In this document: in pieces, positions 1-6,132 of the stretch
Numbering within the stretch: the stretch's first letter is position 1
Layout: each line of letters opens with the position of its first letter
Origin: Flavobacteriaceae bacterium UBA3478
GTDB lineage: Bacteria; Bacteroidota; Bacteroidia; Flavobacteriales; Flavobacteriaceae
DNA length: 6,132 bases
Assembly: GCA_002381155.1 (NCBI GenBank)
Contig: DFQX01000076.1
Coordinates: 1 to 6,132 of the forward strand
Reading direction: 5' to 3'
Program-made: the position numbers and the translations under genes
The notes under the pieces: generated by a model
The model's input: only the letters and a program-made list of their open reading frames with translations
Told to the model about the DNA's origin: nothing
Databases searched by the model: none

Positions 1-285
1 ACAGTTCGGTCTCTATCTACTGCGGGCGTTAGAAATTTGAGCGGATCTGACTCTAGTACGAGAGGACCGAGTTGGACTAACCTCTGGTGTACCAGTTGTC
101 CTGCCAAGGGCATTGCTGGGTAGCTATGTTGGGATGGGATAAGCGCTGAAAGCATATAAGCGCGAAACCCGCCGCAAGATGAGATTTCTTTTAAGAGTCG
201 TGGGAGATGACCACGTTGATAGGCTATAGGTGGAAGCGCAGTAATGTGTGTAGCCGAGTAGTACTAATTGCTCGTATACTTGCAC
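1..285 (+). rRNA. rrl: 23S ribosomal RNA, 3' end (partial)
   Basis: This is roughly the last tenth of the large-subunit rRNA; the 5' part lies left of the window. The universally conserved sarcin-ricin loop is at 55-68 (AGTACGAGAGGACC), where elongation factors contact the ribosome; the A at 61 corresponds to E. coli A2660. Other conserved blocks are ACAGTTCGGTC at 1, GCTGAAAGCATATAAGCGCGAAAC at about 145-168, ACGTTGATAGGC at about 213-224 and GTACTAAT at 261-268. The 3' end is approximate: by analogy with E. coli it should lie about 20 bases after TACTAAT, near 285-288. It is followed on the same strand by 5S rRNA, the usual 23S-5S order of a bacterial rRNA operon. The identity is certain; only the exact end is not. 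Confidence 0.97.
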
Positions 286-402
286 AGTCCCTTGTGCACC
301 TTTAAAACGCTTTATCTCTTCAAGATTAATTTGATTTTTAGACCATATTGCAGCTTGCTGCTTTCGTCTCTATATATGTCATATCATTAAAGTATTTAAG
401 AC
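286..402 (+). other. 23S-5S internal transcribed spacer
   Basis: This AT-rich stretch of about 115 bases separates 23S from 5S rRNA in the rRNA precursor. I see no tRNA cloverleaf or open reading frame in it. A small inverted repeat, TGCACA/TGTGCA at 281-286 and 293-298 with a 6-base loop, sits at the presumed 23S 3' end. A weaker GCAG/CTGC hairpin lies at 350-361. Neither is followed by a T tract, so they are not terminators; a role in precursor processing is possible but unproven. Confidence 0.75.
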
Positions 403-513
403 TTTGGTGGCCATGGCGATAGGGTCCACCTCTTCCCATCCCGAACAGAGAAGTTAAGCCTATCAGCGCCGATGGTACTGCCCCAAAAGGTGGGAGAGTA
501 GGTCGCCGCCATC
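403..513 (+). rRNA. rrf: 5S ribosomal RNA
   Basis: This is the complete small RNA of the large ribosomal subunit, about 111 bases long. The terminal helix is visible: TGGTGG at 405-410 pairs with CCGCCA at 506-511, with one G-T wobble. The conserved interior is intact: CCACCTCTTCCCATCCCGAA at 427-446, then ACAGAGAAGTTAAGCC at 445-460, GCCGATGGTACTGC at 468-481 and GGTGGGAGAGTAGGTCG at 489-505. It follows 23S in the same operon and is closed immediately by a strong terminator. The ends are placed from the terminal helix and may be off by a base or two. A 72-codon open frame on the opposite strand across this RNA is a chance reading. Confidence 0.97.
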
Positions 514-517
514 CTCA

Positions 518-549
518 AGCCCCTCACAGCAATGTGAGGGGCTTTTTTT
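518..549 (+). terminator. Intrinsic terminator of the rRNA operon
   Basis: This is a perfect 11-base-pair stem: AGCCCCTCACA at 518-528 pairs with TGTGAGGGGCT at 533-543. It is closed by a GCAA (GNRA-type) tetraloop and runs into a T tract at 543-549. It begins about 5 bases after the 5S 3' end and reads in the same direction, so it ends the 16S-23S-5S transcript. With no further tRNA or gene before it, 5S is the last member of the operon. Confidence 0.95.
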
Positions 550-576
550 ATACCATATATTATGGGAGGTGTAGAT

Positions 577-602
577 AAAAAAAGGACCCCTTTCGGGGCC
601 CT
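577..602 (-). terminator. Intrinsic terminator of the gltB-gltD operon
   Basis: Read on the minus strand, GGGCCCC pairs with GGGGTCC around a GAAA (GNRA) tetraloop, followed by seven T (583 down to 577). The RNA stem is seven pairs long with one G-U wobble. On the plus strand the same position becomes an A-C mismatch, so the structure favours minus-strand transcription. It lies about 70 bases downstream of the gltD stop codon, the right place for the end of that operon. The seven A before the stem on the plus strand would pair only weakly with what follows, so two-way action is unlikely. Confidence 0.9.
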
Positions 603-670
603 CTGCTCACTCACGCTAGTTCAAAAGAACGGTTTGATTGATGATTGTTTTGTTTCGTAAACAATTTCTA

Positions 671-2134
671 TTAAACGCGTGGTAAATCTCCATCTCCCTT
701 TAAGGGTAAGTGACTCTCACCCATAAGGTATTTATCTACATGGTGTGCCGCTTGTCTTCCTTCTGAAATCGCCCAAACAATGAGGGATTGTCCTCTTCTT
801 TGGTCTCCAGCAGCAAATACTCCAGATACATTCGTCTTATAATCACTTTCTTCGGCGGCAATATTTCCTCGGTTATCGAATGTTAACCCAAAGCTTTCTG
901 CCAAAGTATTTTCTGATCCTGTAAAGCCTAATGCGAGAAGCGCAAGGTTGCAATCCCAGGTTTTAGAAGACCCTTCTCTTTCGACTAATTGCATACGACC
1001 CTCTTTGTATTCCCAGCTGACCTCTACAGTTTCTAATCCTACAAGTTCTCCTTTATCATTTCCTAAGAATCTCTTGGTCATAATACTGAAATGTCGATCT
1101 ACGCCCTCCTTATGAGAGGTACTCTCTCTAAGGCGCATTGGCCAGAATGGCCAAGGTTGATTTTCAGGACGGTCTTTCGTTGCCATTGGCATGATCTCGA
1201 AGTTTTGAATGCTGTTTGCACCTTGCCTTCTAGAAGTTCCAATACAGTCAGATCCTGTATCTCCACCTCCGATTACGATGACATCTTTACCTTTGGCAGT
1301 GATCTTCTCACCGTTAATTTTGAGTTTCGAAACTCGACGGTTATTTTGTGGTAAGAAGTCCATTGCCTGAACTACACCTTTAAGATCAGCTCCTTCAATG
1401 GGTAAACCTCTTCTAACAGTTGCTCCGCCACAGAGTACAACCGCATCATGATTTTCTTTGATTTCATTTGCATCAATGTTTACCCCAACGTGTGCACCAG
1501 TTTTGAATTGAATGCCTTCTTCTTCTAAAAGAGCAATTCTTCGATCAATAATGGTTTTCTCTAACTTGAAGTCTGGAATTCCGAATCGCAATAGTCCACC
1601 AACCTTTTCGTCTCTTTCGAAAACAGTTACCTCATGCCCGGCGCGGTTCAATTGCTGTGCCGCAGCTAATCCTGAAGGTCCTGAGCCAATAACAGCGACT
1701 TTTTTACCAGTACGCGTCTTTGGAGACATTGCTTGAAGATAGCCGTTAGCAAAGGCGGTCTCTACAATGTTTTTCTCGATATTTTCGATAGATACAGGGT
1801 CTTCGTTGATTCCTAGAACACATGCTTCTTCGCATGGCGCAGGGCAAAGTCTTCCTGTAAATTCAGGGAAGTTATTCGTAGAATGTAATATTTGAGATGC
1901 TTTCTCCCAATTACCTTCATATACGGCATCGTTAAAATCAGGAATTAAATTTCCTAATGGACATCCGCTATGACAAAATGGGATTCCGCAATTCATACAA
2001 CGAGCTCCCTGTTCCTTTAATTCTTCCTCTTTTAAAGGCTGGGTAAATTCTTTATAGTTTTTCGTGCGCTCTTCAACAGGAAGATATCCTTCTGTTTTAC
2101 GCTTGAATTCTAAAAATCCGGTTGTCTTTCCCAT
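671..2134 (-). CDS. gltD: Glutamate synthase (NADPH) small subunit
   Basis: This is the 487-residue beta subunit of NADPH-dependent glutamate synthase, close to the usual length of about 470-490. It takes electrons from NADPH onto FAD and passes them through iron-sulfur clusters to the FMN of GltB, in the cytoplasm. The N-terminal iron-sulfur domain has cysteines at 46, 49, 54 and 58 (CMNCGIPFCHSGCP) and a second group at 97, 101 and 105 (CPAPCEEAC). The FAD-binding Rossmann motif VIGSGPSG is at 148-155. The NADPH-binding motif GGGDTGSD is at 289-296. The closing FAD motif GVFAAGDQRRGQ is at 438-449, followed by the conserved IVWAISEGRQAA. The ATG overlaps the gltB stop codon by one base, which together with the conserved N terminus (MGKTTGFLEF) supports this start. 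No Shine-Dalgarno sequence is evident. Related oxidoreductases such as the PreT/NfnA type share this fold, but the gltB neighbour settles the identity. Confidence 0.97.
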   Translation of the reverse strand: MGKTTGFLEFKRKTEGYLPVEERTKNYKEFTQPLKEEELKEQGARCMNCGIPFCHSGCPLGNLIPDFNDAVYEGNWEKASQILHSTNNFPEFTGRLCPAPCEEACVLGINEDPVSIENIEKNIVETAFANGYLQAMSPKTRTGKKVAVIGSGPSGLAAAQQLNRAGHEVTVFERDEKVGGLLRFGIPDFKLEKTIIDRRIALLEEEGIQFKTGAHVGVNIDANEIKENHDAVVLCGGATVRRGLPIEGADLKGVVQAMDFLPQNNRRVSKLKINGEKITAKGKDVIVIGGGDTGSDCIGTSRRQGANSIQNFEIMPMATKDRPENQPWPFWPMRLRESTSHKEGVDRHFSIMTKRFLGNDKGELVGLETVEVSWEYKEGRMQLVEREGSSKTWDCNLALLALGFTGSENTLAESFGLTFDNRGNIAAEESDYKTNVSGVFAAGDQRRGQSLIVWAISEGRQAAHHVDKYLMGESHLPLKGDGDLPRV

Positions 2135-2136
2135 TA
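2132..2136 (-). promoter_or_regulatory. gltB stop / gltD start overlap (TAATG)
   Basis: On the minus strand the gltB stop TAA (2136-2134) shares its last A with the gltD ATG (2134-2132). The preceding bases (AACAACTAGTAAC) contain no purine-rich ribosome binding site at normal spacing; the nearest GAAGAA-type run is about 20 or more bases upstream. Ribosomes finishing gltB probably restart directly on gltD, which would keep the two subunits near equal amounts. The overlap is seen directly; the coupling is inferred. Confidence 0.8.
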
Positions 2137-5100
2137 GTTACTAGTTGTTTTGTTTTCTTCAGCAATTCTAATCAGTGCCTGACGATATTCTTCTGGGAAT
2201 ACTTTCACAAAGTTCCCGACTTCTTTCTCCCAATTGGTTAACAGTTTTTCTGCTAGTGGGCTCATCGTAAGGTTATAGTGATTCTCTACTAAAGCGAATA
2301 ATTCTTTTTGATCTTCTTCGGTTTCAACGGCGAGTAAGTTAAGATCAGGATTCTTAATGCCGGCCTTAAAGTTTTTGTCTGGATCGTATACATAGGCCAG
2401 ACCACCACTCATTCCTGCCCCGAAGTTTCTTCCTACTTTTCCTAGGATAACAGCAACTCCACCGGTCATGTATTCACAACCGTGATCACCTATTCCTTCA
2501 ACGACCGCTTTGGCTCCTGAATTTCTTACACAGAATCGTTCTCCGGCAAGACCATTAATGTAGGCTTCTCCTGTAGTGGCACCGTATAAACAAACATTAC
2601 CGGTAATTACGTTTTTATGTGATTCAAAGGATGAACCATTCGGAACACGAACTACGAGTCTCGCTCCTGAAAGACCTTTTCCGAGGTAATCGTTGGTTGC
2701 TCCGTTGACTACTAGCGTGAGTCCTTTGGTACTGAAAGCTCCAAAGCTTTGCCCAGCGAATCCATTAAATACTACACGCAGTGTGTTATCTGGTAGCCCG
2801 TCTGCTCCATAGATTTTTGAAACTTCATTCGAAATGATTGCCCCAACTGCACGATTGGTGTTGCTGATTGGGAATTCAAGCTGAGTTTTCTCTTTTCGGT
2901 AGAGTGCGGGGTGCGCTTTGCTTAATATTTCGAAATCTATCGCATCTGCTGTTTCGTCTACCTGTTTTTCTGTATTTCTGATTGACACACCTTCAGGGGT
3001 TTCAATAACTTTCAAAATAGGACTTAAGTCTAAGCCTCTTGTTTTGTAATGATCTAGTACGTTTGATCGTTCTAGCTTTTGAACTTGACCCACCATTTCA
3101 TCGATGGTTCTAAATCCAAGTTCGGCCATGATCTCGCGTAATTCTTGAGCTACAAAGTACATGTAGTTAACTACGTGTTCAGGTTGTCCTTTAAATTTCT
3201 TACGAAGCTCAGGGTTCTGTGTTGCAATACCCACAGGGCAAGTATTTAGGTGACATACACGCATCATAATACAACCTGAGGCTACTAGAGGTGCCGTTGC
3301 AAAACCGAACTCTTCTGCTCCCAAAAGACATGCAATGGCCACATCGCGTCCTGTTTTTAACTGTCCGTCACACTCAAGAACAATTCTCGATCGAAGGTTG
3401 TTCATTACTAGAGTTTGCTGCGCTTCTGCTACACCTAATTCCCAAGGGAGCCCGGCATGTTTTAGAGAGGTAAGAGGAGAGGCTCCTGTACCTCCGTCAT
3501 AACCAGATATTAGAATTACATCTGCGTTAGCTTTTGAAACTCCCGCAGCAATGGTTCCTACTCCGATTTCTGATACCAATTTTACATTGATTCTCGCTTC
3601 TCTGTTCGCTGATTTTAAATCGTAAATCAGTTGAGAAAGATCCTCGATTGAGTAGATGTCGTGATGCGGAGGAGGAGAAATTAGCCCAACATAAGGTGTT
3701 GAGTTTCTCGTTTTAGCAATATCAGGATTAACCTTAGGTCCAGGAAGTTGACCTCCTTCACCAGGTTTTGCTCCTTGAGCCATTTTGATTTGAATTTCTT
3801 TGGCGTTAGTCAGATAATTAGAAGTTACCCCAAATCGACCAGAAGCGACCTGTTTAATTGCAGAGTTTCTCCAATCACCATCTTCAGTCTTATAGAAACG
3901 AATGGTCTCTTCACCACCTTCACCTGAATTTGATTTACCGCCGATTCGGTTCATCGCGATCGCCAAGTTTTCGTGAGCTTCCTTACTAATACTTCCATAT
4001 GACATTGCTCCTGTTTTGAATCGCTTCACGATTTCTGTCCAAGGTTCAACCTGCTCAAGTGGAATAGGGTCGTAGTTGGTGAACTCTAATAACCCGCGAA
4101 TAGTAAGTAGTCGTTTCGACTGCTCATTAATTCGCTTGGCATATTCTTTATAGGTTTTTGGTTCATTGAGTCGAACCGCCTTTTGTAGTGTAGCAACACT
4201 GATCGGGTCAAAAGCATGCTGCTCCCCATTTCTTCTCCAGCGGTATTCCCCACCCACTTCTAAATCTAAATCAGCAAGAGTTTCAACTGCGGTAAATGCT
4301 TTGTGATGTCGAAGAGCAATTTCTTTTTCGATCTCCATCAGTCCAATTCCTTCAATTCGTGTAGGCGTGATTGGAAAGTATTTACGAACAACTACAGAGT
4401 TCAGACCAATACATTCGAAGATTTGTGAACCTCGGTACGAATTAAGTGTCGAAATACCCACTTTATTCATCACCTTAAGAATTCCCTTGCCTACTGCTTT
4501 GTTGTAGTTCTTAATCGCCTTCTCAGTATCTTCATAACTAAAACCTTCGTTCAGGGCTTGCGCAGTGATTAGTTCGTTGACTAGGTATGGATTCACCGCA
4601 CTAGCTCCGTATCCGAATAGTAATGAGAAGTGATGAACTTCACGCGGCTCTGCAGATTCGATAATTAAACTAACTAGAGATCGGCGTTGTAGGCGTCCAA
4701 GACCGTGATTTACATAAGAACAAGCAAGGAGCGCTGGTATAGCAGCATTTTCACTATCTACTTTACGATCTGATAGAATGATAATAGATACCCCGTTATC
4801 AATAGCTTCTGCAGCATCTTTTACAAGCTTCTCTAAAGCTTTTTCTAGTCCATTTACCCCTTCTTTTACGGGATATAGGATGTCTAGAGTAGCAGTTTCG
4901 AAACCTCCATTATCCTCATGTCTTCTGATTTTCTCTAAATCTTCTTTAGAGATAACAGGGTTTTGGATTTTTAATTTGTGGCACTGCTTTTCGTCAATTT
5001 CGAAGAGGTTGTAGTCTCGACCAAGTGTTAAACTAATGTCTGTGATCATCTCTTCTCGAATACCATCTAGAGGTGGATTCGTTACCTGAGCGAAAAGCTG

Positions 5101-6132
5101 CTTAAAATAATTGTAAAGTAATTGCGGGCGTTCAGAAAGCACAGCGATAGGAGTGTCAGACCCCATCGATCCGATCGGTTCAGCACCGTTTTCGGCCATG
5201 GGTAAAATAATACGACTGATGTCCTCTCTAGTATATCCAAAAAACTTAGCTCTAGTTTCTAGACTTGCTGAAGGCTGATGAACCTCACAAGCTCCGTACT
5301 CAATATCTTTTAGGTGAGTTAGTTTTTTATCTACCCATTGCTTGTAAGGGTGTTTACTGACGATTTCTTTCTTTACCTCTTCATCGCCAACGATTCTACC
5401 GGCTTCCATGTCCACAAGGAACATTTTACCTGGTTCTAATCGCCCGTGTGACTCGATGTTTTCAGTTTCAATATCGACTACACCAATCTCTGATGACATA
5501 ATTACGTATCCATCTTTGGTTACGCTATATCGAGAAGGACGAAGACCATTTCGGTCTAAAACGGCACCGATATATACCCCATCAGTAAAAGGAATCGACG
5601 CTGGACCATCCCATGGTTCCATTAGACACGAGTTGTATTCGTAAAATGCCTTTTTGTCGGCATTCATAGATTCATTTTTTTCCCAAGCCTCTGGCACAAG
5701 CATCATCATTACTTCAGGAAGAGTTCTTCCTGTCATCAGTAATAATTCAACGACCATATCTAAACTTGCAGAGTCTGATTTACCTGGAATGATGATTGGG
5801 ATTATCGCCTTAATCTCTTCGTCAAACCAGTCACTTTTTAGAAGATCTTCTCTAGATCGCATTCGACCAACATTGCCTCGAAGGGTATTAATCTCTCCAT
5901 TATGACAAATAAATCTAAAGGGTTGAGCGAGATCCCAAGTAGGAAAAGTGTTTGTGGAGAAGCGTTGGTGTACAAGCGCTAGTCGGGTAACACATTCAGG
6001 ATCTTGAAGATCTAAATAATAAGCACTGATATCCTCAGGAATCAGAAGACCTTTATAGATGACAACTTTCGTAGAGAAACTAGGGATATAGAAGATTTTC
6101 GATTCTGATAATCTCGAGTTCCATATCGTATG
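2134..6132 (-). CDS. gltB: Glutamate synthase large subunit (5' end outside window)
   Basis: This is the alpha subunit of glutamate synthase. It hydrolyses glutamine and uses the ammonia to convert 2-oxoglutarate into glutamate on FMN. The frame is open to the window edge, giving 1332 visible residues of about 1500. Placing the cluster cysteines against the Azospirillum enzyme suggests about 150 N-terminal residues are missing, including the catalytic cysteine. Numbering visible residues from the edge: the rest of the class II glutaminase domain runs to about 275, with HQRFSTNTFPTW at 55-66, HNGEIN at 77-82 and RNGLRPSRY at 194-202. The central domain (about 275-630) contains AENGAEPIGSMGSDTP. 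The FMN/synthase barrel (about 640-1055) has GAMSYGSIS, SGYDGGTGASP at 876-886 and the 3Fe-4S cysteines 954, 960 and 965. The C-terminal glycine-rich beta-helix fills about 1056-1332. The first in-frame ATG inside the window (5862) is internal, since conserved glutaminase sequence continues upstream of it. No frameshift or lost motif is seen. Confidence 0.97.
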   Translation of the reverse strand, partial: HTIWNSRLSESKIFYIPSFSTKVVIYKGLLIPEDISAYYLDLQDPECVTRLALVHQRFSTNTFPTWDLAQPFRFICHNGEINTLRGNVGRMRSREDLLKSDWFDEEIKAIIPIIIPGKSDSASLDMVVELLLMTGRTLPEVMMMLVPEAWEKNESMNADKKAFYEYNSCLMEPWDGPASIPFTDGVYIGAVLDRNGLRPSRYSVTKDGYVIMSSEIGVVDIETENIESHGRLEPGKMFLVDMEAGRIVGDEEVKKEIVSKHPYKQWVDKKLTHLKDIEYGACEVHQPSASLETRAKFFGYTREDISRIILPMAENGAEPIGSMGSDTPIAVLSERPQLLYNYFKQLFAQVTNPPLDGIREEMITDISLTLGRDYNLFEIDEKQCHKLKIQNPVISKEDLEKIRRHEDNGGFETATLDILYPVKEGVNGLEKALEKLVKDAAEAIDNGVSIIILSDRKVDSENAAIPALLACSYVNHGLGRLQRRSLVSLIIESAEPREVHHFSLLFGYGASAVNPYLVNELITAQALNEGFSYEDTEKAIKNYNKAVGKGILKVMNKVGISTLNSYRGSQIFECIGLNSVVVRKYFPITPTRIEGIGLMEIEKEIALRHHKAFTAVETLADLDLEVGGEYRWRRNGEQHAFDPISVATLQKAVRLNEPKTYKEYAKRINEQSKRLLTIRGLLEFTNYDPIPLEQVEPWTEIVKRFKTGAMSYGSISKEAHENLAIAMNRIGGKSNSGEGGEETIRFYKTEDGDWRNSAIKQVASGRFGVTSNYLTNAKEIQIKMAQGAKPGEGGQLPGPKVNPDIAKTRNSTPYVGLISPPPHHDIYSIEDLSQLIYDLKSANREARINVKLVSEIGVGTIAAGVSKANADVILISGYDGGTGASPLTSLKHAGLPWELGVAEAQQTLVMNNLRSRIVLECDGQLKTGRDVAIACLLGAEEFGFATAPLVASGCIMMRVCHLNTCPVGIATQNPELRKKFKGQPEHVVNYMYFVAQELREIMAELGFRTIDEMVGQVQKLERSNVLDHYKTRGLDLSPILKVIETPEGVSIRNTEKQVDETADAIDFEILSKAHPALYRKEKTQLEFPISNTNRAVGAIISNEVSKIYGADGLPDNTLRVVFNGFAGQSFGAFSTKGLTLVVNGATNDYLGKGLSGARLVVRVPNGSSFESHKNVITGNVCLYGATTGEAYINGLAGERFCVRNSGAKAVVEGIGDHGCEYMTGGVAVILGKVGRNFGAGMSGGLAYVYDPDKNFKAGIKNPDLNLLAVETEEDQKELFALVENHYNLTMSPLAEKLLTNWEKEVGNFVKVFPEEYRQALIRIAEENKTTSN

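Noticed and set aside
286..402. Possible tRNA gene in the 23S-5S spacer
   Set aside because: There is no TTCGA-type T-loop with a matching stem and no acceptor stem; the region is too AT-rich and unstructured.
389..405. AAAGT/ACTTT repeat just before 5S, considered as a processing stem
   Set aside because: It has only five weak pairs with a 7-base loop and overlaps the 5S 5' end, so it is not distinguishable from chance.
396..614. 72-codon open frame on the minus strand
   Set aside because: It lies antisense across 5S rRNA and both terminators, and its sequence is explained entirely by those RNA structures.
650..664. Inverted repeat TTGTTT/AAACAA just downstream of the gltD stop
   Set aside because: It is a 6-bp AT-rich stem with a 3-base loop and no T tract. 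The much better terminator at 577-602 explains transcript end, and such repeats arise easily by chance in AT-rich spacers.
1091..1736. Plus-strand open frames of 74-87 codons at 1091-1354 and 1512-1736
   Set aside because: They are antisense shadows within gltD, which is full length and strongly conserved; the peptides show no recognisable domain.
3291..5905. Plus-strand open frames of 60-83 codons at 3291-3473, 4778-5014, 5408-5644 and 5654-5905
   Set aside because: All lie antisense to conserved gltB coding sequence and have no recognisable domain.

Overview
The window is an ordinary housekeeping stretch of a bacterial chromosome. It holds the 3' end of a ribosomal RNA operon reading rightward and a glutamate synthase operon (gltB-gltD) reading leftward, the two converging on a short intergenic region. 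A member of the Bacteroidota, probably a flavobacteria-like lineage, is suggested by the 5S sequence style, the moderately AT-rich base composition, and the lack of a recognisable Shine-Dalgarno sequence before gltD. This placement is an inference from sequence style; no 16S sequence is present to fix it.

Layout from left to right. Positions 1 to about 285 are the 3' end of 23S rRNA, including the sarcin-ricin loop. About 115 bases of spacer without a tRNA follow, then 5S rRNA (about 403-513). A strong intrinsic terminator (518-549) ends the rRNA operon. A second intrinsic terminator facing the other way (577-602) ends the glutamate synthase operon. On the minus strand, gltD (2134 down to 671) is complete. 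gltB is open from 2134 to the right edge of the window, so its 5' end, including the catalytic N-terminal cysteine, lies outside.

The two proteins together form NADPH-dependent glutamate synthase (GOGAT). GltD oxidises NADPH through FAD and passes electrons through iron-sulfur clusters to GltB. GltB hydrolyses glutamine, channels the ammonia to its FMN site and makes glutamate from 2-oxoglutarate. The genes overlap by one base (TAATG), which suggests coupled translation at matched amounts. All expected domains and cluster cysteines visible in the window are intact.

I found no mobile element, CRISPR array, tRNA or unfamiliar gene. The points worth a second look are small: the back-to-back terminators, the stop-start overlap, the convergence with an rRNA operon, and a start-site trap in gltB. 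I do not see a previously undescribed system here.
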